The translations under genes were made by a program, and so were the position numbers. Below, piece after piece: positions 9,673 to 19,100 of a DNA stretch of 64,000 nt (position 1 is its first letter; the number at the start of each line of letters is the position of its first letter). The notes beneath the pieces are model-generated. The model did not search any database. It was not told the DNA's origin and was given only the letters and a program-made list of their open reading frames with translations. This stretch comes from Niveispirillum sp. SYP-B3756 (GTDB taxonomy: Bacteria; Pseudomonadota; Alphaproteobacteria; Azospirillales; Azospirillaceae). Where the stretch lies: the NCBI RefSeq assembly GCF_009495745.1, contig NZ_WIDQ01000002.1, positions 62,001 to 126,000 of the forward strand, given 5' to 3'.

Positions 9673-10125
9673 ATGTTGACTCAGCGGGCGAAATACGCCC
9701 TTCGTGCCTGCATCCATCTCGCCGATCAATATGGGGATGCCACCACCGTCCAGATCGCGGAGATCGCGGCGGCGGAGAATATTCCAGGCAAGTTCCTGGA
9801 GGCGATTCTGCTGGACCTGCGTAAGGCCGGGCTGCTGCACAGCCAGCGCGGCCGTAACGGTGGCTATCGTCTGGCGCGGGCACCGGAAAATCTCTCGGTC
9901 GGTGATATTATCCGCGTCATTGATGGCACGCTCGCCCCCATCCGCTGCGCCAGCCGGCTGAAGTTCGAGCCCTGTGCCGATTGTGAGGATGCGGCCACCT
10001 GCGTCATCCGCTGGGCCATGCTGAAGGCGCGCGACGCCATGGCGACGGTGCTGGACCGCTGCACCCTGGCAGAGGCGTCGCGCCGCCGCGCCTCCACCAA
10101 CCAGCCGCTTGATTTCGTGATCTGA
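9673..10125 (+). CDS. Rrf2-family transcription regulator, probable Fe-S sensor
   Basis: This 150-residue protein starts MLTQRAKYALRACIHLA, the usual Rrf2/IscR N-terminus, followed by a winged helix (AAENIPGKFLEAILLDLRKAGLL; wing SQRGRNGGYRLAR). Four cysteines lie in the dimerisation/cluster loop: Cys92, Cys101, Cys104 and Cys110 (C-x8-C-x2-C-x5-C). Rrf2 proteins use such cysteines to bind a 2Fe-2S or 4Fe-4S cluster and so sense redox, NO or iron. The spacing differs from that of E. coli IscR (three Cys), so the sensed signal is open. No isc/suf or sulfur genes are next to it. Confidence 0.88.
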   Translation: MLTQRAKYALRACIHLADQYGDATTVQIAEIAAAENIPGKFLEAILLDLRKAGLLHSQRGRNGGYRLARAPENLSVGDIIRVIDGTLAPIRCASRLKFEPCADCEDAATCVIRWAMLKARDAMATVLDRCTLAEASRRRASTNQPLDFVI

Positions 10126-10150
10126 TGCCGACCTTGGGGGGACGTACGCG

Positions 10151-10780
10151 ATGGACAAGAAGCCGGTCGCCAAGGTTCCTTCCCATCTGGAGGCCCCGCG
10201 CACCAACCTGCTGATGCGCTCGGGGCGCTGGGTCAATCTTTATGATCCTTCTCCGGCTGATATCGTGCTGGAGGATTGGGTGACCGGTGCCTCCCGCGTG
10301 GCGCGCTGGGGCGGACAGACACAGGGGGATATCGCCTATAATGTGCTGCAGCATTCGGTGTTGCTGGAACAGGTGCTGGTGACATTGCTGGCACCCGATG
10401 CCAGCCCGACATTACGGCTGGCAGCATTGATGCATGATCTGCATGAAGGGGGTGGCCTGGGAGATGTCGTCACTCCCTATGGCAAGCTGTTCGCCACCGC
10501 CGGGCTGAAGGAAGTGAAGGCCCGGCTGGATCGGGCCCTGTTCCTGGCCACCGGCCTGCCCTGGCCCCTGCCCGCCCCGAAGGTGGACCTGATCAAGAAG
10601 GCCGATCGGGTCACAGCCATATCAGAGGCGGTGCAACTGATGGGCTGGCCGGAGAAATTGGCCCGCCGGGATATCGGCGGCAATTACCGGGGCCGGCTGT
10701 GGCTGGAACCGATCCAGGTCGTGGATGAGGCGACGGCACGAGGTGCCTGGTGGGAAAGATATCACGCGCTCGCGGCCTGA
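10151..10780 (+). CDS. HD-domain phosphohydrolase
   Basis: This 209-residue protein carries an HD metal-binding set: His68 (VLQHS), His95-Asp96 (LMHDLHE) and Asp152 (KKADR). The layout resembles the YfbR-like 5'-deoxynucleotidase/HD hydrolase family. The substrate is not known, though nucleotides are typical for the family. It begins 25 bases after the Rrf2 gene, with GGGGGGACG before the ATG, so the two may be co-transcribed. It ends 5 bases from the end of the convergent puuE gene. Confidence 0.82.
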   Translation: MDKKPVAKVPSHLEAPRTNLLMRSGRWVNLYDPSPADIVLEDWVTGASRVARWGGQTQGDIAYNVLQHSVLLEQVLVTLLAPDASPTLRLAALMHDLHEGGGLGDVVTPYGKLFATAGLKEVKARLDRALFLATGLPWPLPAPKVDLIKKADRVTAISEAVQLMGWPEKLARRDIGGNYRGRLWLEPIQVVDEATARGAWWERYHALAA

Positions 10781-10784
10781 TCTG

Positions 10785-11717
10785 TCATCTCTGCCACGGC
10801 TGCCTTTCATGCCAGTGCCGGGCGATATCCACCCGGCGGCAGACCCATACCTTGTCATGCGCCATGATATGGTCCAGCAGCCGTTCCAGGGCGCGGATGC
10901 GGCCGGGGCGGCCGATCAGCCGGGTATGCAGACCGATGGACATCATTTTGGGCGCGGTCGCGCCTTCCGCATAGAGCACATCAAAGGCATCGCGGGCATA
11001 GGTGAAGAAATCATCGCCCTGGTTGAAGCCCTGGGCGGTGCCGAACTTCATGTCATTGACGTCCAGCGTATAGGGAATGACCAGATGCGCCCGTTCCTGC
11101 CCCGGATAATGGCCGGGCGGCAGCCAATAGGGCAGATCGTCATCATAGGCGTCCGCGTCATAAAGGAAACCACCTTCCGCCACCACCAGCCGCCTGGTAT
11201 TCGGCCCCAGCCGGCCGGTGTACCAGCCCAGCGGGCGCTCCCCCGTCAGATCGGTGAGCGTCTCTATGGCGCGCTGCAGATGCTCCCGCTCCACCTCTTC
11301 CGGTACATTCTGGTAATCGATCCAGCGCCAGCCATGGGACGCCACCTCATGCCCCGCCGCCACCAAGGCGCGGGCCGCATCGGGGTGGCGGGCCAGCGCC
11401 ATGGCCACTGCGTAACAGGTGATTTTGATACCGTAACGGTCGAACAGCCGCATCAGCCGCCAGAAGCCGGCCCGGCTGCCATATTCATAGACCGACTCCA
11501 CCGACAGGCCGCGCTGGCCGATCAGGGGGGATGTGCCCACCACCTCGTGCAGATAGGTTTCCGAATGGCTGTCGCCATGCAGGATGCTGCATTCGCCCCC
11601 CTCCTCGTAATTCATCACGATCTGCACGGCGATACGCGCCCCCCCCGGCCACTGCGGATGCGGCGGGTGGGCGCCATAGCCAATCAGGTCACGGGGATAG
11701 GGCGGTGATGACAGCAT
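10785..11717 (-). CDS. puuE: Allantoinase PuuE (polysaccharide-deacetylase fold)
   Basis: PuuE hydrolyses allantoin to allantoate without a metal-dependent amidohydrolase fold. The protein (310 residues from this start) begins with the family pattern YPRDLIGYGAHPPHPQWPGGARIAVQ, split over residues 6-31. It continues with NYEEGGE, GHEVASHGWRWIDY and a C-terminal SIGLHTRLIGRPGRI, all typical of PuuE. GGAGGG lies five bases before ATG 11717, which decides the start over an upstream in-frame ATG at 11792. It is divergent from uraD, with 89 bases between them that must hold both promoters. Its neighbours convert urate to allantoin, so the set is a pathway unit. Confidence 0.9.
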   Translation of the reverse strand: MLSSPPYPRDLIGYGAHPPHPQWPGGARIAVQIVMNYEEGGECSILHGDSHSETYLHEVVGTSPLIGQRGLSVESVYEYGSRAGFWRLMRLFDRYGIKITCYAVAMALARHPDAARALVAAGHEVASHGWRWIDYQNVPEEVEREHLQRAIETLTDLTGERPLGWYTGRLGPNTRRLVVAEGGFLYDADAYDDDLPYWLPPGHYPGQERAHLVIPYTLDVNDMKFGTAQGFNQGDDFFTYARDAFDVLYAEGATAPKMMSIGLHTRLIGRPGRIRALERLLDHIMAHDKVWVCRRVDIARHWHERQPWQR

Positions 11718-11806
11718 CGATCCCTCCGGCAAAAGGGTGGATGGGATAAGGATAGGCACAATATCGTTTCGCTTGCGCACAAAAAAATCCATGCCACAGT
11801 TGACGC

Positions 11807-12334
11807 ATGATCGATGCTCTCCCCGCCCCTGTGCTGGATCGCCTGAACGCCGCCGATTGCGCGGGTTTTACCCATGCGCTGGGGGCGGTTTTCGAGGATA
11901 GCCCCTGGGTGGCAACGGCGGCCTGGGCGGCCCGGCCCTTCCCCGATATTGCTGCACTGCATCAGGCCATGGTGGCCGTGGTGGATGCGGCGGGGAAGGA
12001 ACGCCAGTTGGCCCTGCTGCGCGCCCATCCCGATCTGGCCGGCCGGCTGGCGCGGGCCGGCGGGTTGACCGCCCATTCCAGCGCTGAACAGGCCGGGCTC
12101 GGGCTGGACCGGCTGTCGGCGGAAGAGTTTGACTTTTTCGACCGGCATAACCGCAGCTATCGGGAAAAATTCGGCTTTCCCTTCATCATTGCGGTGAAGG
12201 CGCAGACAAAGGCCTCCATCAAGGCGGCGATGGTAAAAAGGCTGGCCAATGATGCCGGCACGGAGCGCCGGACGGCGCTGGGGGAGGTCGCCATGATCGC
12301 CAAGTTCCGGCTGGAGGCCATGACAGACCCATGA
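11807..12334 (+). CDS. uraD: OHCU decarboxylase (2-oxo-4-hydroxy-4-carboxy-5-ureidoimidazoline decarboxylase)
   Basis: UraD carries out the last step from urate to S-allantoin: stereospecific decarboxylation of OHCU. The 175-residue all-helical protein has the catalytic His in RAHPDLAGR (His74), the SAEQAGLG loop and the FPFIIAVK motif, all diagnostic of the family. It is the usual length. Its stop overlaps the start of the FAD monooxygenase gene (ATGA at 12331-12334), so the two are translationally coupled. This ties the oxidase step to the decarboxylase step. Confidence 0.93.
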   Translation: MIDALPAPVLDRLNAADCAGFTHALGAVFEDSPWVATAAWAARPFPDIAALHQAMVAVVDAAGKERQLALLRAHPDLAGRLARAGGLTAHSSAEQAGLGLDRLSAEEFDFFDRHNRSYREKFGFPFIIAVKAQTKASIKAAMVKRLANDAGTERRTALGEVAMIAKFRLEAMTDP

Positions 12335-13749
12335 CCAACGAACGGCTCGCCGCTTTGGAAGCCCAGGTCGCCCGCGACCTGACCTATCTGGATTATCCCG
12401 CCCGCCCCTGGGTGCCGCCGCGATCCCATCCCGACGGCCCGGTGCGGGATGTGGTGATTGTCGGCGGCGGGCAGGCCGGCCTTGCCATCGCCTTTGGCCT
12501 GATGCGGGAGAAGCTGGGCAATATCCTGGTGATCGATCGCAACCCGGCGGGCCAGGAAGGGCCGTGGGTGACATTCGCCCGGATGATCACCCTGCGCACG
12601 CCCAAGCACTTGACCGGCCCCGATCTGGGCGTCCCCTCCCTCACCCCCCGCGCCTGGTTTGAGGCGACATATGGGGAGGCCGCCTGGGCCGACCTGGGCA
12701 AGCTACCCAAGGAAATCTGGCAGGATTACCTGATCTGGTATCGCCGGGTGCTGAACATCCCCCTGCGCAATGGGGTGGAGCTGACACAGGTGGTACCCGA
12801 TGGCGATCTGCTGCGCCTGCGGGTGGAAACCGCTGCGGGGGAAGAGACGCTGTTGACCCGCAAGCTGGTGCTGGCCACCGGCATTGATGGCGCCGGGCGC
12901 TGGCATGTGCCGGATTTCATCCGTCAGGCGGTGCCGGAAGGGCTGTATAACCACACCTCTGAATTCATCGACTTCACCGGTCTGAAGGGCAAGCGCGTCG
13001 GCGTGCTGGGCGCCGGGGCCTCCGCCTTTGACAATGCCGGCACAGCGCTGGAGGCCGGGGTCGCCTCGGTCGATCTCTGCCTGCGCCGGGCGGATATTCC
13101 GCGCGTCAATCCCTATCGCTGGATGGAGTTCAGCGGCTTTCTCGGTCATTTCGCCGATATGCCGGATCTGGATCGCTGGCGTTTCATGCGCCACATCTTC
13201 GATCTCAACCAGCCGCCGCCGCAGGACACGTTTCATCGCTGCGCCATGCACCCGCATTTCACCTTCCATACGTCCTGCCCCTGGGAATGGGTGCGGATGG
13301 AGGGGGAGGAGATTCATGTCGGCACGCCGAAGGGTGTGATGATCTTCGATCATCTGGTGGTTGGCACTGGCTTCATCGTAGAAGCTGCCTTTCGACCGGA
13401 GGTGGCGGCCTTTGCCAAGGATATCGCCGTCTGGGCCGACCGTTTCACCCCGCCACGGGGGGAAGGCAACCCGCTGCTGGCCCGTTATCCCTATCTGGGG
13501 GACGCTTTCCAGTTCACGGAACGGAAACCGGGGGCCGCCCCGCATCTGGCCCATATTCACAACTTTACCTTCGGGGCCACCCTGTCCATGGGCCTGTCCG
13601 GAGCCTCGATCAGCGGGATGAAATACGGGGTAGCGCGGCTGGTGCGCGGGCTGATCCGCGATCTCTGGCTGGCAGACCGCCAGCATTTCCTGGATGATCT
13701 GAAAGCCTATGACCAAGCCGAACTTGTGAGCACAACATGGCCCGCCTGA
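12331..13749 (+). CDS. FAD/NAD(P)-dependent monooxygenase, candidate urate hydroxylase (HpyO-like)
   Basis: This 472-residue flavoprotein has an N-terminal dinucleotide fold with GGGQAG (residues 45-50) after VVIV, and a second fold with GVLGAGASAFDN near residue 225. That is the two-nucleotide layout of the FMO/HpyO/CreE-type monooxygenases. Family knowledge: HpyO from Xanthomonas is a flavin urate hydroxylase unrelated to uricase or HpxO. It is coupled to uraD upstream and overlaps uraH downstream by 13 bases, and no uricase, HpxO or PucL gene is visible. It is therefore the natural candidate for urate to 5-hydroxyisourate. The enzyme class is clear; the substrate is inferred from context only. 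Confidence 0.8.
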   Translation: MTNERLAALEAQVARDLTYLDYPARPWVPPRSHPDGPVRDVVIVGGGQAGLAIAFGLMREKLGNILVIDRNPAGQEGPWVTFARMITLRTPKHLTGPDLGVPSLTPRAWFEATYGEAAWADLGKLPKEIWQDYLIWYRRVLNIPLRNGVELTQVVPDGDLLRLRVETAAGEETLLTRKLVLATGIDGAGRWHVPDFIRQAVPEGLYNHTSEFIDFTGLKGKRVGVLGAGASAFDNAGTALEAGVASVDLCLRRADIPRVNPYRWMEFSGFLGHFADMPDLDRWRFMRHIFDLNQPPPQDTFHRCAMHPHFTFHTSCPWEWVRMEGEEIHVGTPKGVMIFDHLVVGTGFIVEAAFRPEVAAFAKDIAVWADRFTPPRGEGNPLLARYPYLGDAFQFTERKPGAAPHLAHIHNFTFGATLSMGLSGASISGMKYGVARLVRGLIRDLWLADRQHFLDDLKAYDQAELVSTTWPA

Positions 13750-14093
13750 CCACCCATATCCTGGATACAGCACAAGGCCGCCCGGCCGCCAATGTGCGCA
13801 TTCAACTGTTCCGCCTGCTGGCGGATGGCGGCCGGATGCTGCTGGCCGATCTGCACAGCAACCAGGATGGCCGCACCGACGAACCGCTGCTGGACGGTGA
13901 CGCCATCGCGGTTGGGCCGTATGAGCTGCTGTTCCATATGGGGGATTATTTCACCCTGCATTATGTCGGCCTGGCCGACCCGTCCTTTCTGGACCAGGTG
14001 CCCGTCCGATTCGCCATCGCGGAAACAGGCGGCCATTACCATGTGCCCCTACTGGCCAGCCCTTGGGCCTATTCAACCTATCGGGGCAGTTGA
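13737..14093 (+). CDS. uraH: 5-hydroxyisourate hydrolase (transthyretin-like)
   Basis: HIUase opens 5-hydroxyisourate to OHCU, the substrate of UraD. The 118-residue protein begins LTTHILDTAQGRPA (catalytic His in TTHILD) and ends with the family tetrapeptide YRGS, whose Tyr and Arg sit in the active site. HYHVPLLASPWAYSTYRGS is the classic C-terminal signature. It overlaps the monooxygenase gene by 13 bases, completing the uraD-monooxygenase-uraH unit. Confidence 0.96.
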   Translation: MARLTTHILDTAQGRPAANVRIQLFRLLADGGRMLLADLHSNQDGRTDEPLLDGDAIAVGPYELLFHMGDYFTLHYVGLADPSFLDQVPVRFAIAETGGHYHVPLLASPWAYSTYRGS

Positions 14094-14253
14094 GCGCCGA
14101 TCCCGTTTAGCCTGACCCAGGGACCGTTCGGCAACAGGAGACATGCTGCTTTGGTATCAGAAGCCCCGTCTCTTGCGCTGGATCAAGGCAGCCGCATGGC
14201 ACGCTCTCTATGGTTCGCTTGCCTGTTTGCTAAACGGAAAGGACAGAGCCACC

Positions 14254-15279
14254 ATGTTGCCGCAGAAGATGAAGGCCGCCATCGTCCATGCCTATGGCAA
14301 GCCCCTGTCGCTGGAGGAGGTGGCCGTACCCCGCCCCGGCCGGGGGCAGATTCTGGTGAAGATCGCCGCCTCAGGCGTTTGCCACACCGACCTGCACGCC
14401 GCCGATGGTGACTGGCCGGTAAAACCGCCCCTTCCCTTCATCCCCGGACATGAGGGCGTGGGCACCGTGGTTGCTTTGGGCGATGGCGTCACCCAGGTGC
14501 GCGAAGGCGACCGGGTGGGTGTGCCCTGGCTCTATACCGCCTGCGGCCATTGCGAACATTGCATGACCGGTTGGGAAACCCTGTGCGAATCGCAGCAGAA
14601 TACTGGCTATTCCGTCAATGGTGGTTACGCTGAATATGTGCTGGCCGACCCAAACTATGTGGGCCATCTGCCGAAGGATGTTTCCTTCACCGATATCGCC
14701 CCTATCCTGTGTGCCGGCGTCACCGTCTACAAAGGACTGAAGGAAACAGAGGCCCGACCCGGCCAATGGATGGCGATCACCGGTATTGGCGGGCTGGGCC
14801 ATGTGGCCGTGCAATATGCCAAAGCCATGGGGTTGCATGTCGCCGCCATTGATGTGGCCGACAGCAAGCTGGCCCTGGCCCGCAGCCTGGGCGCCGATCT
14901 GACCATCAATGCCACCCAGGTGAATCCGGTAGAGGAAATCCGCCGCACCATCGGCGGTGCCCATGGCGTACTGGTCACGGCGGTCAGCCAATCGGCCTTC
15001 GGGCAGGCTATCGGCATGGCACGGCGCCATGGAACGGTTGCCCTGGTCGGCCTGCCGCCCGGCAATTTCCCCGTGCCGATTTTCGATGTGGTGTTGAACC
15101 GCATCACCATCCGCGGTTCCATCGTCGGCACCCGCGCCGATCTGGCCGAAGCGCTGATGTTCGCCGGTGAGGGCAAGGTAAAGGCCACCGTGTCGGTGGA
15201 AGCCATGGATGATATCAATGGCGTGCTGGGCCGCCTGCGCGACGGCCAGATTGACGGGCGCGTGGTGGTGACGCCGTAA
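14254..15279 (+). CDS. adhP: Zinc-dependent alcohol dehydrogenase, AdhP type
   Basis: This 341-residue NAD-dependent medium-chain alcohol dehydrogenase oxidises primary alcohols to aldehydes. Catalytic zinc ligands are Cys43 (SGVCHTD) and His66-Glu67 (PGHEG); structural zinc ligands are Cys97, Cys100, Cys103 and Cys111. The Rossmann fold has GIGGLGH. Length and motifs match AdhP (propanol-preferring). ATG 14254 is chosen because MKAA follows at once, as in the family; an upstream in-frame ATG at 14143 would add 37 unconserved residues. It follows uraH by 160 bases but has no known role in urate breakdown, so it is probably separate. Confidence 0.92.
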   Translation: MLPQKMKAAIVHAYGKPLSLEEVAVPRPGRGQILVKIAASGVCHTDLHAADGDWPVKPPLPFIPGHEGVGTVVALGDGVTQVREGDRVGVPWLYTACGHCEHCMTGWETLCESQQNTGYSVNGGYAEYVLADPNYVGHLPKDVSFTDIAPILCAGVTVYKGLKETEARPGQWMAITGIGGLGHVAVQYAKAMGLHVAAIDVADSKLALARSLGADLTINATQVNPVEEIRRTIGGAHGVLVTAVSQSAFGQAIGMARRHGTVALVGLPPGNFPVPIFDVVLNRITIRGSIVGTRADLAEALMFAGEGKVKATVSVEAMDDINGVLGRLRDGQIDGRVVVTP

Positions 15280-15293
15280 GATCAGACAGAAAA

Positions 15294-15337
15294 GGCCATC
15301 CGGTTTCTCCATGGCACCCATGGCAAACCGGATGGCC
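15294..15337 (+). terminator. Hairpin after adhP
   Basis: A perfect 13-bp inverted repeat (GGCCATCCGGTTT at 15294-15306, AAACCGGATGGCC at 15325-15337) starts 14 bases after the adhP stop. The loop contains a second small palindrome (CCATGG repeated). There is no T-run, so it is terminator-like but not a textbook intrinsic terminator. Confidence 0.5.
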
Positions 15338-15385
15338 ACTGCAACCTCTCGACCGACATGCCTGATTGGCTGAGCTGGCAGGGTT

Positions 15386-15561
15386 TATGCCAATGGGCAT
15401 GTCCCATGCCCATTGGCATAATACCAACGGTCATAATTCATGACCGTTGGTACGGCGGCGACTGCCGCCGCGCGGCACGTGCCGCGTGAAGCCAAGCCAA
15501 CGGATGTTGGCGCCGGCGCCTGAGGTGCTGAAAATATTGACTGACGGTCAATATTTTCAGC
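15386..15561. repeat. Array of consecutive perfect palindromes
   Basis: Seven inverted repeats lie head to tail, six of them separated by at most 9 bases. They are 15386-15420 (16-bp arms, TCC loop), 15422-15452 (13-bp arms, starts TACCAACGGTCAT), 15453-15470 (7-bp arms), 15471-15486 (16-base full palindrome CGCGGCACGTGCCGCG), 15496-15511 (GCCAAC/GTTGGC), 15509-15520 (GGCGCCGGCGCC) and 15527-15561 (15-bp arms, GCTGAAAATATTGAC). All arms match perfectly. No coding potential was found. Candidates are a structured RNA, a composite of small palindromic elements, or a double-stranded insulator between convergent genes. Confidence 0.75.
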
Positions 15562-15600
15562 CGCTGGTATAAGTCGACCGACGGCGGTACCCACACGGAG

Positions 15601-15634
15601 GGCTCTGATCCCGACAACAGGCTAGATCAGGGCC
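15601..15634 (-). terminator. Hairpin just after the small minus-strand gene
   Basis: GGCTCTGATC (15601-15610) and GATCAGGGCC (15625-15634) pair with one mismatch/wobble, 8 bases beyond the stop of the minus-strand gene ending at 15643. The position fits a terminator for the STAND operon, but there is no T-run. Confidence 0.35.
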
Positions 15635-15642
15635 GCCGGGCA

Positions 15643-16116
15643 TCAGACTTCGCCCGTGTTCTTCACCTGCGGGTCGGGGCTGGTGATGAAGTGAGAACCC
15701 ACAACGGTACGAGCGAGGAGTTGGAAGGAGATGCCAACCGGCTTCGCCGTTTTGCTGTTGTTGGCGAAACAGATCGTCGCAGTGCTGGTAGAGGGCGAAG
15801 GGAGAACGTCTTCTGTTACATCCGGCAAAGGACCCGGAATGGCATCAACTTCGAGAAGCTGATCAAAGTCGCACATACCCGTGGCCTGCGCAGGGTTTGT
15901 GTTGATCAGCACACTGAAAAGCTGGAACTGCGCAGAGCTCAACGAGTAGGTGATTTTCCAACTCCCGCTCTGCGTGGGGACCGTTACAACGCCCGCGGGG
16001 GTGACGCTGACACCCTCTGGAAGGGGAATGGCACCAGGAGAATAGGTCCATGCGTAACCGCCTGGGATCGCAGTAATATCGACGTTAACAGTGAACTGGT
16101 TATCGACTTCAATCAT
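15643..16116 (-). CDS. Small beta-rich protein of unknown function, coupled to the STAND gene
   Basis: This 157-residue protein starts MIEVDNQFTVNVDI and contains PGGYAWTYSP, SGSWKITYSLSS, TATICFAN and a C-terminal SPDPQVKN. It has no signal peptide, membrane helix or catalytic motif. The pattern of beta strands and a late DP motif faintly recalls the DP-EP family of small conserved proteins; I hold that loosely. ATG 16116 overlaps the stop of the upstream gene (ATGATTGA), with GAAGGGA ahead of it, so the pair is translationally coupled. An alternative start at 16149 would add 11 residues. A partner, effector or signal protein of the STAND ATPase would fit, but this is inference. Confidence 0.7.
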   Translation of the reverse strand: MIEVDNQFTVNVDITAIPGGYAWTYSPGAIPLPEGVSVTPAGVVTVPTQSGSWKITYSLSSAQFQLFSVLINTNPAQATGMCDFDQLLEVDAIPGPLPDVTEDVLPSPSTSTATICFANNSKTAKPVGISFQLLARTVVGSHFITSPDPQVKNTGEV

Positions 16117-19100
16117 GACTTTTTTCCCTTCGTTTGAAGCTGGAAACATAGCGAATAAATCCTTGGCGTTTATAACCGATACTCTCCATCCACGCCAAAG
16201 CGTCAGAAACAGATTCGGTTTCATCAAGGCATATATGCGCTCTCACCCAAACATCTTGTACAGAGAATCTCTTTGCGTCAATCGCAATTAATGGATGTAG
16301 CAAATTTATAATTTCCCGACAGATTCTATTAGATTCCTGCGTGTTTCTCAGGGCTCTCTCTGCCTCCGATAGGAAAATCATCCCAATAGCAACATGGGAA
16401 ACGAACGTGGAGTCACTCCCCATACTCCTGTCAACAGAAGCCAGCACCTTCTTTAAGTGATCACGCGCCTGTACAGCCCGCCCCATGCGCAGCAGGGTTT
16501 CCCCCAAATAGATATTATTCGCTATATCTGCTTGGCGTACGGCAAAGTTTGTCGGGTTTTCGTGCGACAAGGCAGCCAGTTTTTTTGCTGTCGCCTGCTG
16601 CATTTCCAGAACTGTTTCCAGGGGCCGACGGTGCACCCACATGCTGCCAGCCACCAGATTGATGCGAAGCTGGGCATTTTGCCAGATTCGGTTGCTGGGA
16701 TCATGCTGTACCAGTAACTGACCGAGAATCTGACCCTCCGTGATCGCCGCGTCGGCTTCCGCGTCACGCCCCATAGCGTCAAGCAGCCGGGCATATCGGT
16801 GCAGGGCAGTCACAGTGTCATAGGTCCAGCTATATTCTGAAGGAGCAGTTGCTCTGAGCGCCCGTAATTCAACCTGTTCCTGCTCATACAGCGAAAGCGC
16901 CTGACGCAACTCGCCTTGCGCCTCCCGAACGCTGCCCAACCAGGACAGAGTATCGGCAAGTTCAGCCCGCAATCCCCGGTCGTTGGGCCGCCGGATCAAG
17001 GCGCGGCGTTTCAGCGACAGAGACCGTTCAAAATAGGTGGCGGCAACGTCGCTGGCACCGCGCGTCCGGTAAATCGAACCAAGACTGTTGGCTGCATAGG
17101 AAAGTTCAATCCATGCATCCACGTCATCCGGGCTTATTTCATTCATGCGAATGCTATATTGTTCATATTGGGTAAAAAAACGTTCAGCCTCATCGACCGC
17201 GTTTGCGTCCAGCGCAATCTGCCCCAGCCAGAAGGCGTCTGCGCCCAGATCCTTCAACAGGTCCAACGTCTCGATCCCCTGAGCCAGATTGGCGTCCAGC
17301 AGTTTCTTAGCCAACAGCAGGGCGCTGCGGGCCGCATCCGGATCGGCCCGTGCCCGGGCCACCTCGGCAATGGTCTGCAGGGCGCGAGCCTGCTGCATCC
17401 GCGCCTCGGGCGACAGATCGTTTATATTGCTGTTGCCAAAATAGCTGAGCGCCTTGCCGCCAATGTCCGACAGCAGGTCCAGCCGGCCCAGCGGGCGCAG
17501 TTTCTCGGCGAAGTCGCCCACCATGAAATTCATCAGGTCTTCGGCCTGCCGGCGACGATGCTCGGCCATATCCTCTGCCTGGTTGGCGCGCAGGCCCAGC
17601 AGCAAGGCCACCAGCGCCACCAGCCCGAAACCCAGCGAAATCACGAAGCGGCGTTGATCTGCCTGCCGTTCCCGCCGTGCAGAGGCGGCGATGAAGGAAC
17701 GAACATCACCGCTGAGCGGTATCTGCATCTGTCGGGTCAGTTCCCGCGCCTCTTCCAACTGCTTGCCGCGTGGCAGCAGCAGGTCCACCCGACGCCCTTC
17801 TTCCGTCCAGCGTCGGGCCGATTCCTCCAGCCGGCTGCGCGCGTTCAGAGCCTGTCGGTGCTGGGCGATCCAGCCCGTAACGCGCGGCCATTGGCGCAGC
17901 ATGGCTTCGTGCGCCACCCCAAAGACCGGCACCCCGTCATAGACCAGACTGACGAACAGGCGCTGTTGCACGAAGGTGCGTACCAGAATACGTTCCATCT
18001 CACTGCTCAGGGAGGACCAGGGCATACGCCGGCTGCGCGCGGCACCATCGGCGCCGATGCTGCCCCCCATGGTGACGATCAGGGACAAAACCTTTGGCAG
18101 GCAGAGACGGGACGCCTCTGGCAGCTGGTTCAGGGTGGTTTCGGCGCGTTTGCCGATGGCGCCGCCGATGCCGCCCAGGGCGCGATAGGCCGCGACGGTC
18201 AGTTCGCGGCTGGTACTCCGCTGCAGGTAAAGTTCGTGCAAAGTATATTGCAGAAGGGGCAGTGCATCGGGATTGTCCGCCGTACCATCACACAGGATAT
18301 CATCAAGCTGAGCCTTGCTTTCATCATCCACCCCAAAGCTCAACCCGGCGGCCAGGGCGGGCATCCGGATCATCTGCATGATTTCCGCCCGGGTGGGCGG
18401 GGCCAGATCAAAATGCGCCCCGGCGGCCTTGGCCGCCATCAGTACCGGCTCGCACGCCACATCTGGATAGAAATCATTCCGGCAGGCGGCCAGCACCAGA
18501 ACAGCACCGGTACGGGCCAACCGGTCCAGCCCGGCGAAAAAGCCCCGCCGCTGCGCCTCATCGACAGCCGGATTATTGAAGATCGCCTCCAGCCGATCAA
18601 CGAACAGCAACACGCGGGTTTCCGCCGGCATCCTGGCAAACAGCGCGGCGACCGCGTCCGGCCGCGCATCATCCAGGGCGGCTGCCACGCTTTCGGCACT
18701 ATGCCCCTCCAGCAGCGGTTCGCCCGCCGCCTCAAGATCCAGCAGGGCGCCGCCAACGGCCATGCCCAAGGGCATTCCGCTGATGTCGCCCATATCCAGC
18801 ATCGTGCTGTCCAACAGGCGGAACGGCTGATCTGGGCGCCGCAGTGCCGGCAGCAAGCCGGCGCGGATCAGGGACGTCTTGCCGCTGCCGCTGGCGCCCA
18901 GCACAAGCACCAACCCACCATCCGGCGTCTGGGCATGGCGTAAGATGGTCTCCCGCAGGGCAGTGATGGCCGCATCCCGGCCAAAAAACACGGCCGAGCG
19001 TGATTCATCGAATGCCTCCAGCCCCACAAAGGGAGAATTTTCAGACCAATCGGAAGGGGAGGAGGTTACCGTAAGGTCAGAGACAATCGTCACGGGGGCG

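Noticed and set aside
12331-13749. Siderophore N-hydroxylase (SidA-like) as the role of the FAD monooxygenase
   Set aside because: The nucleotide folds alone would allow it, but the tight overlaps with uraD and uraH make urate hydroxylation much more likely.
15386-15561. CRISPR or integron attC array
   Set aside because: The hairpins differ from one another in sequence and length, and no integrase, cassette or repeated site is present.
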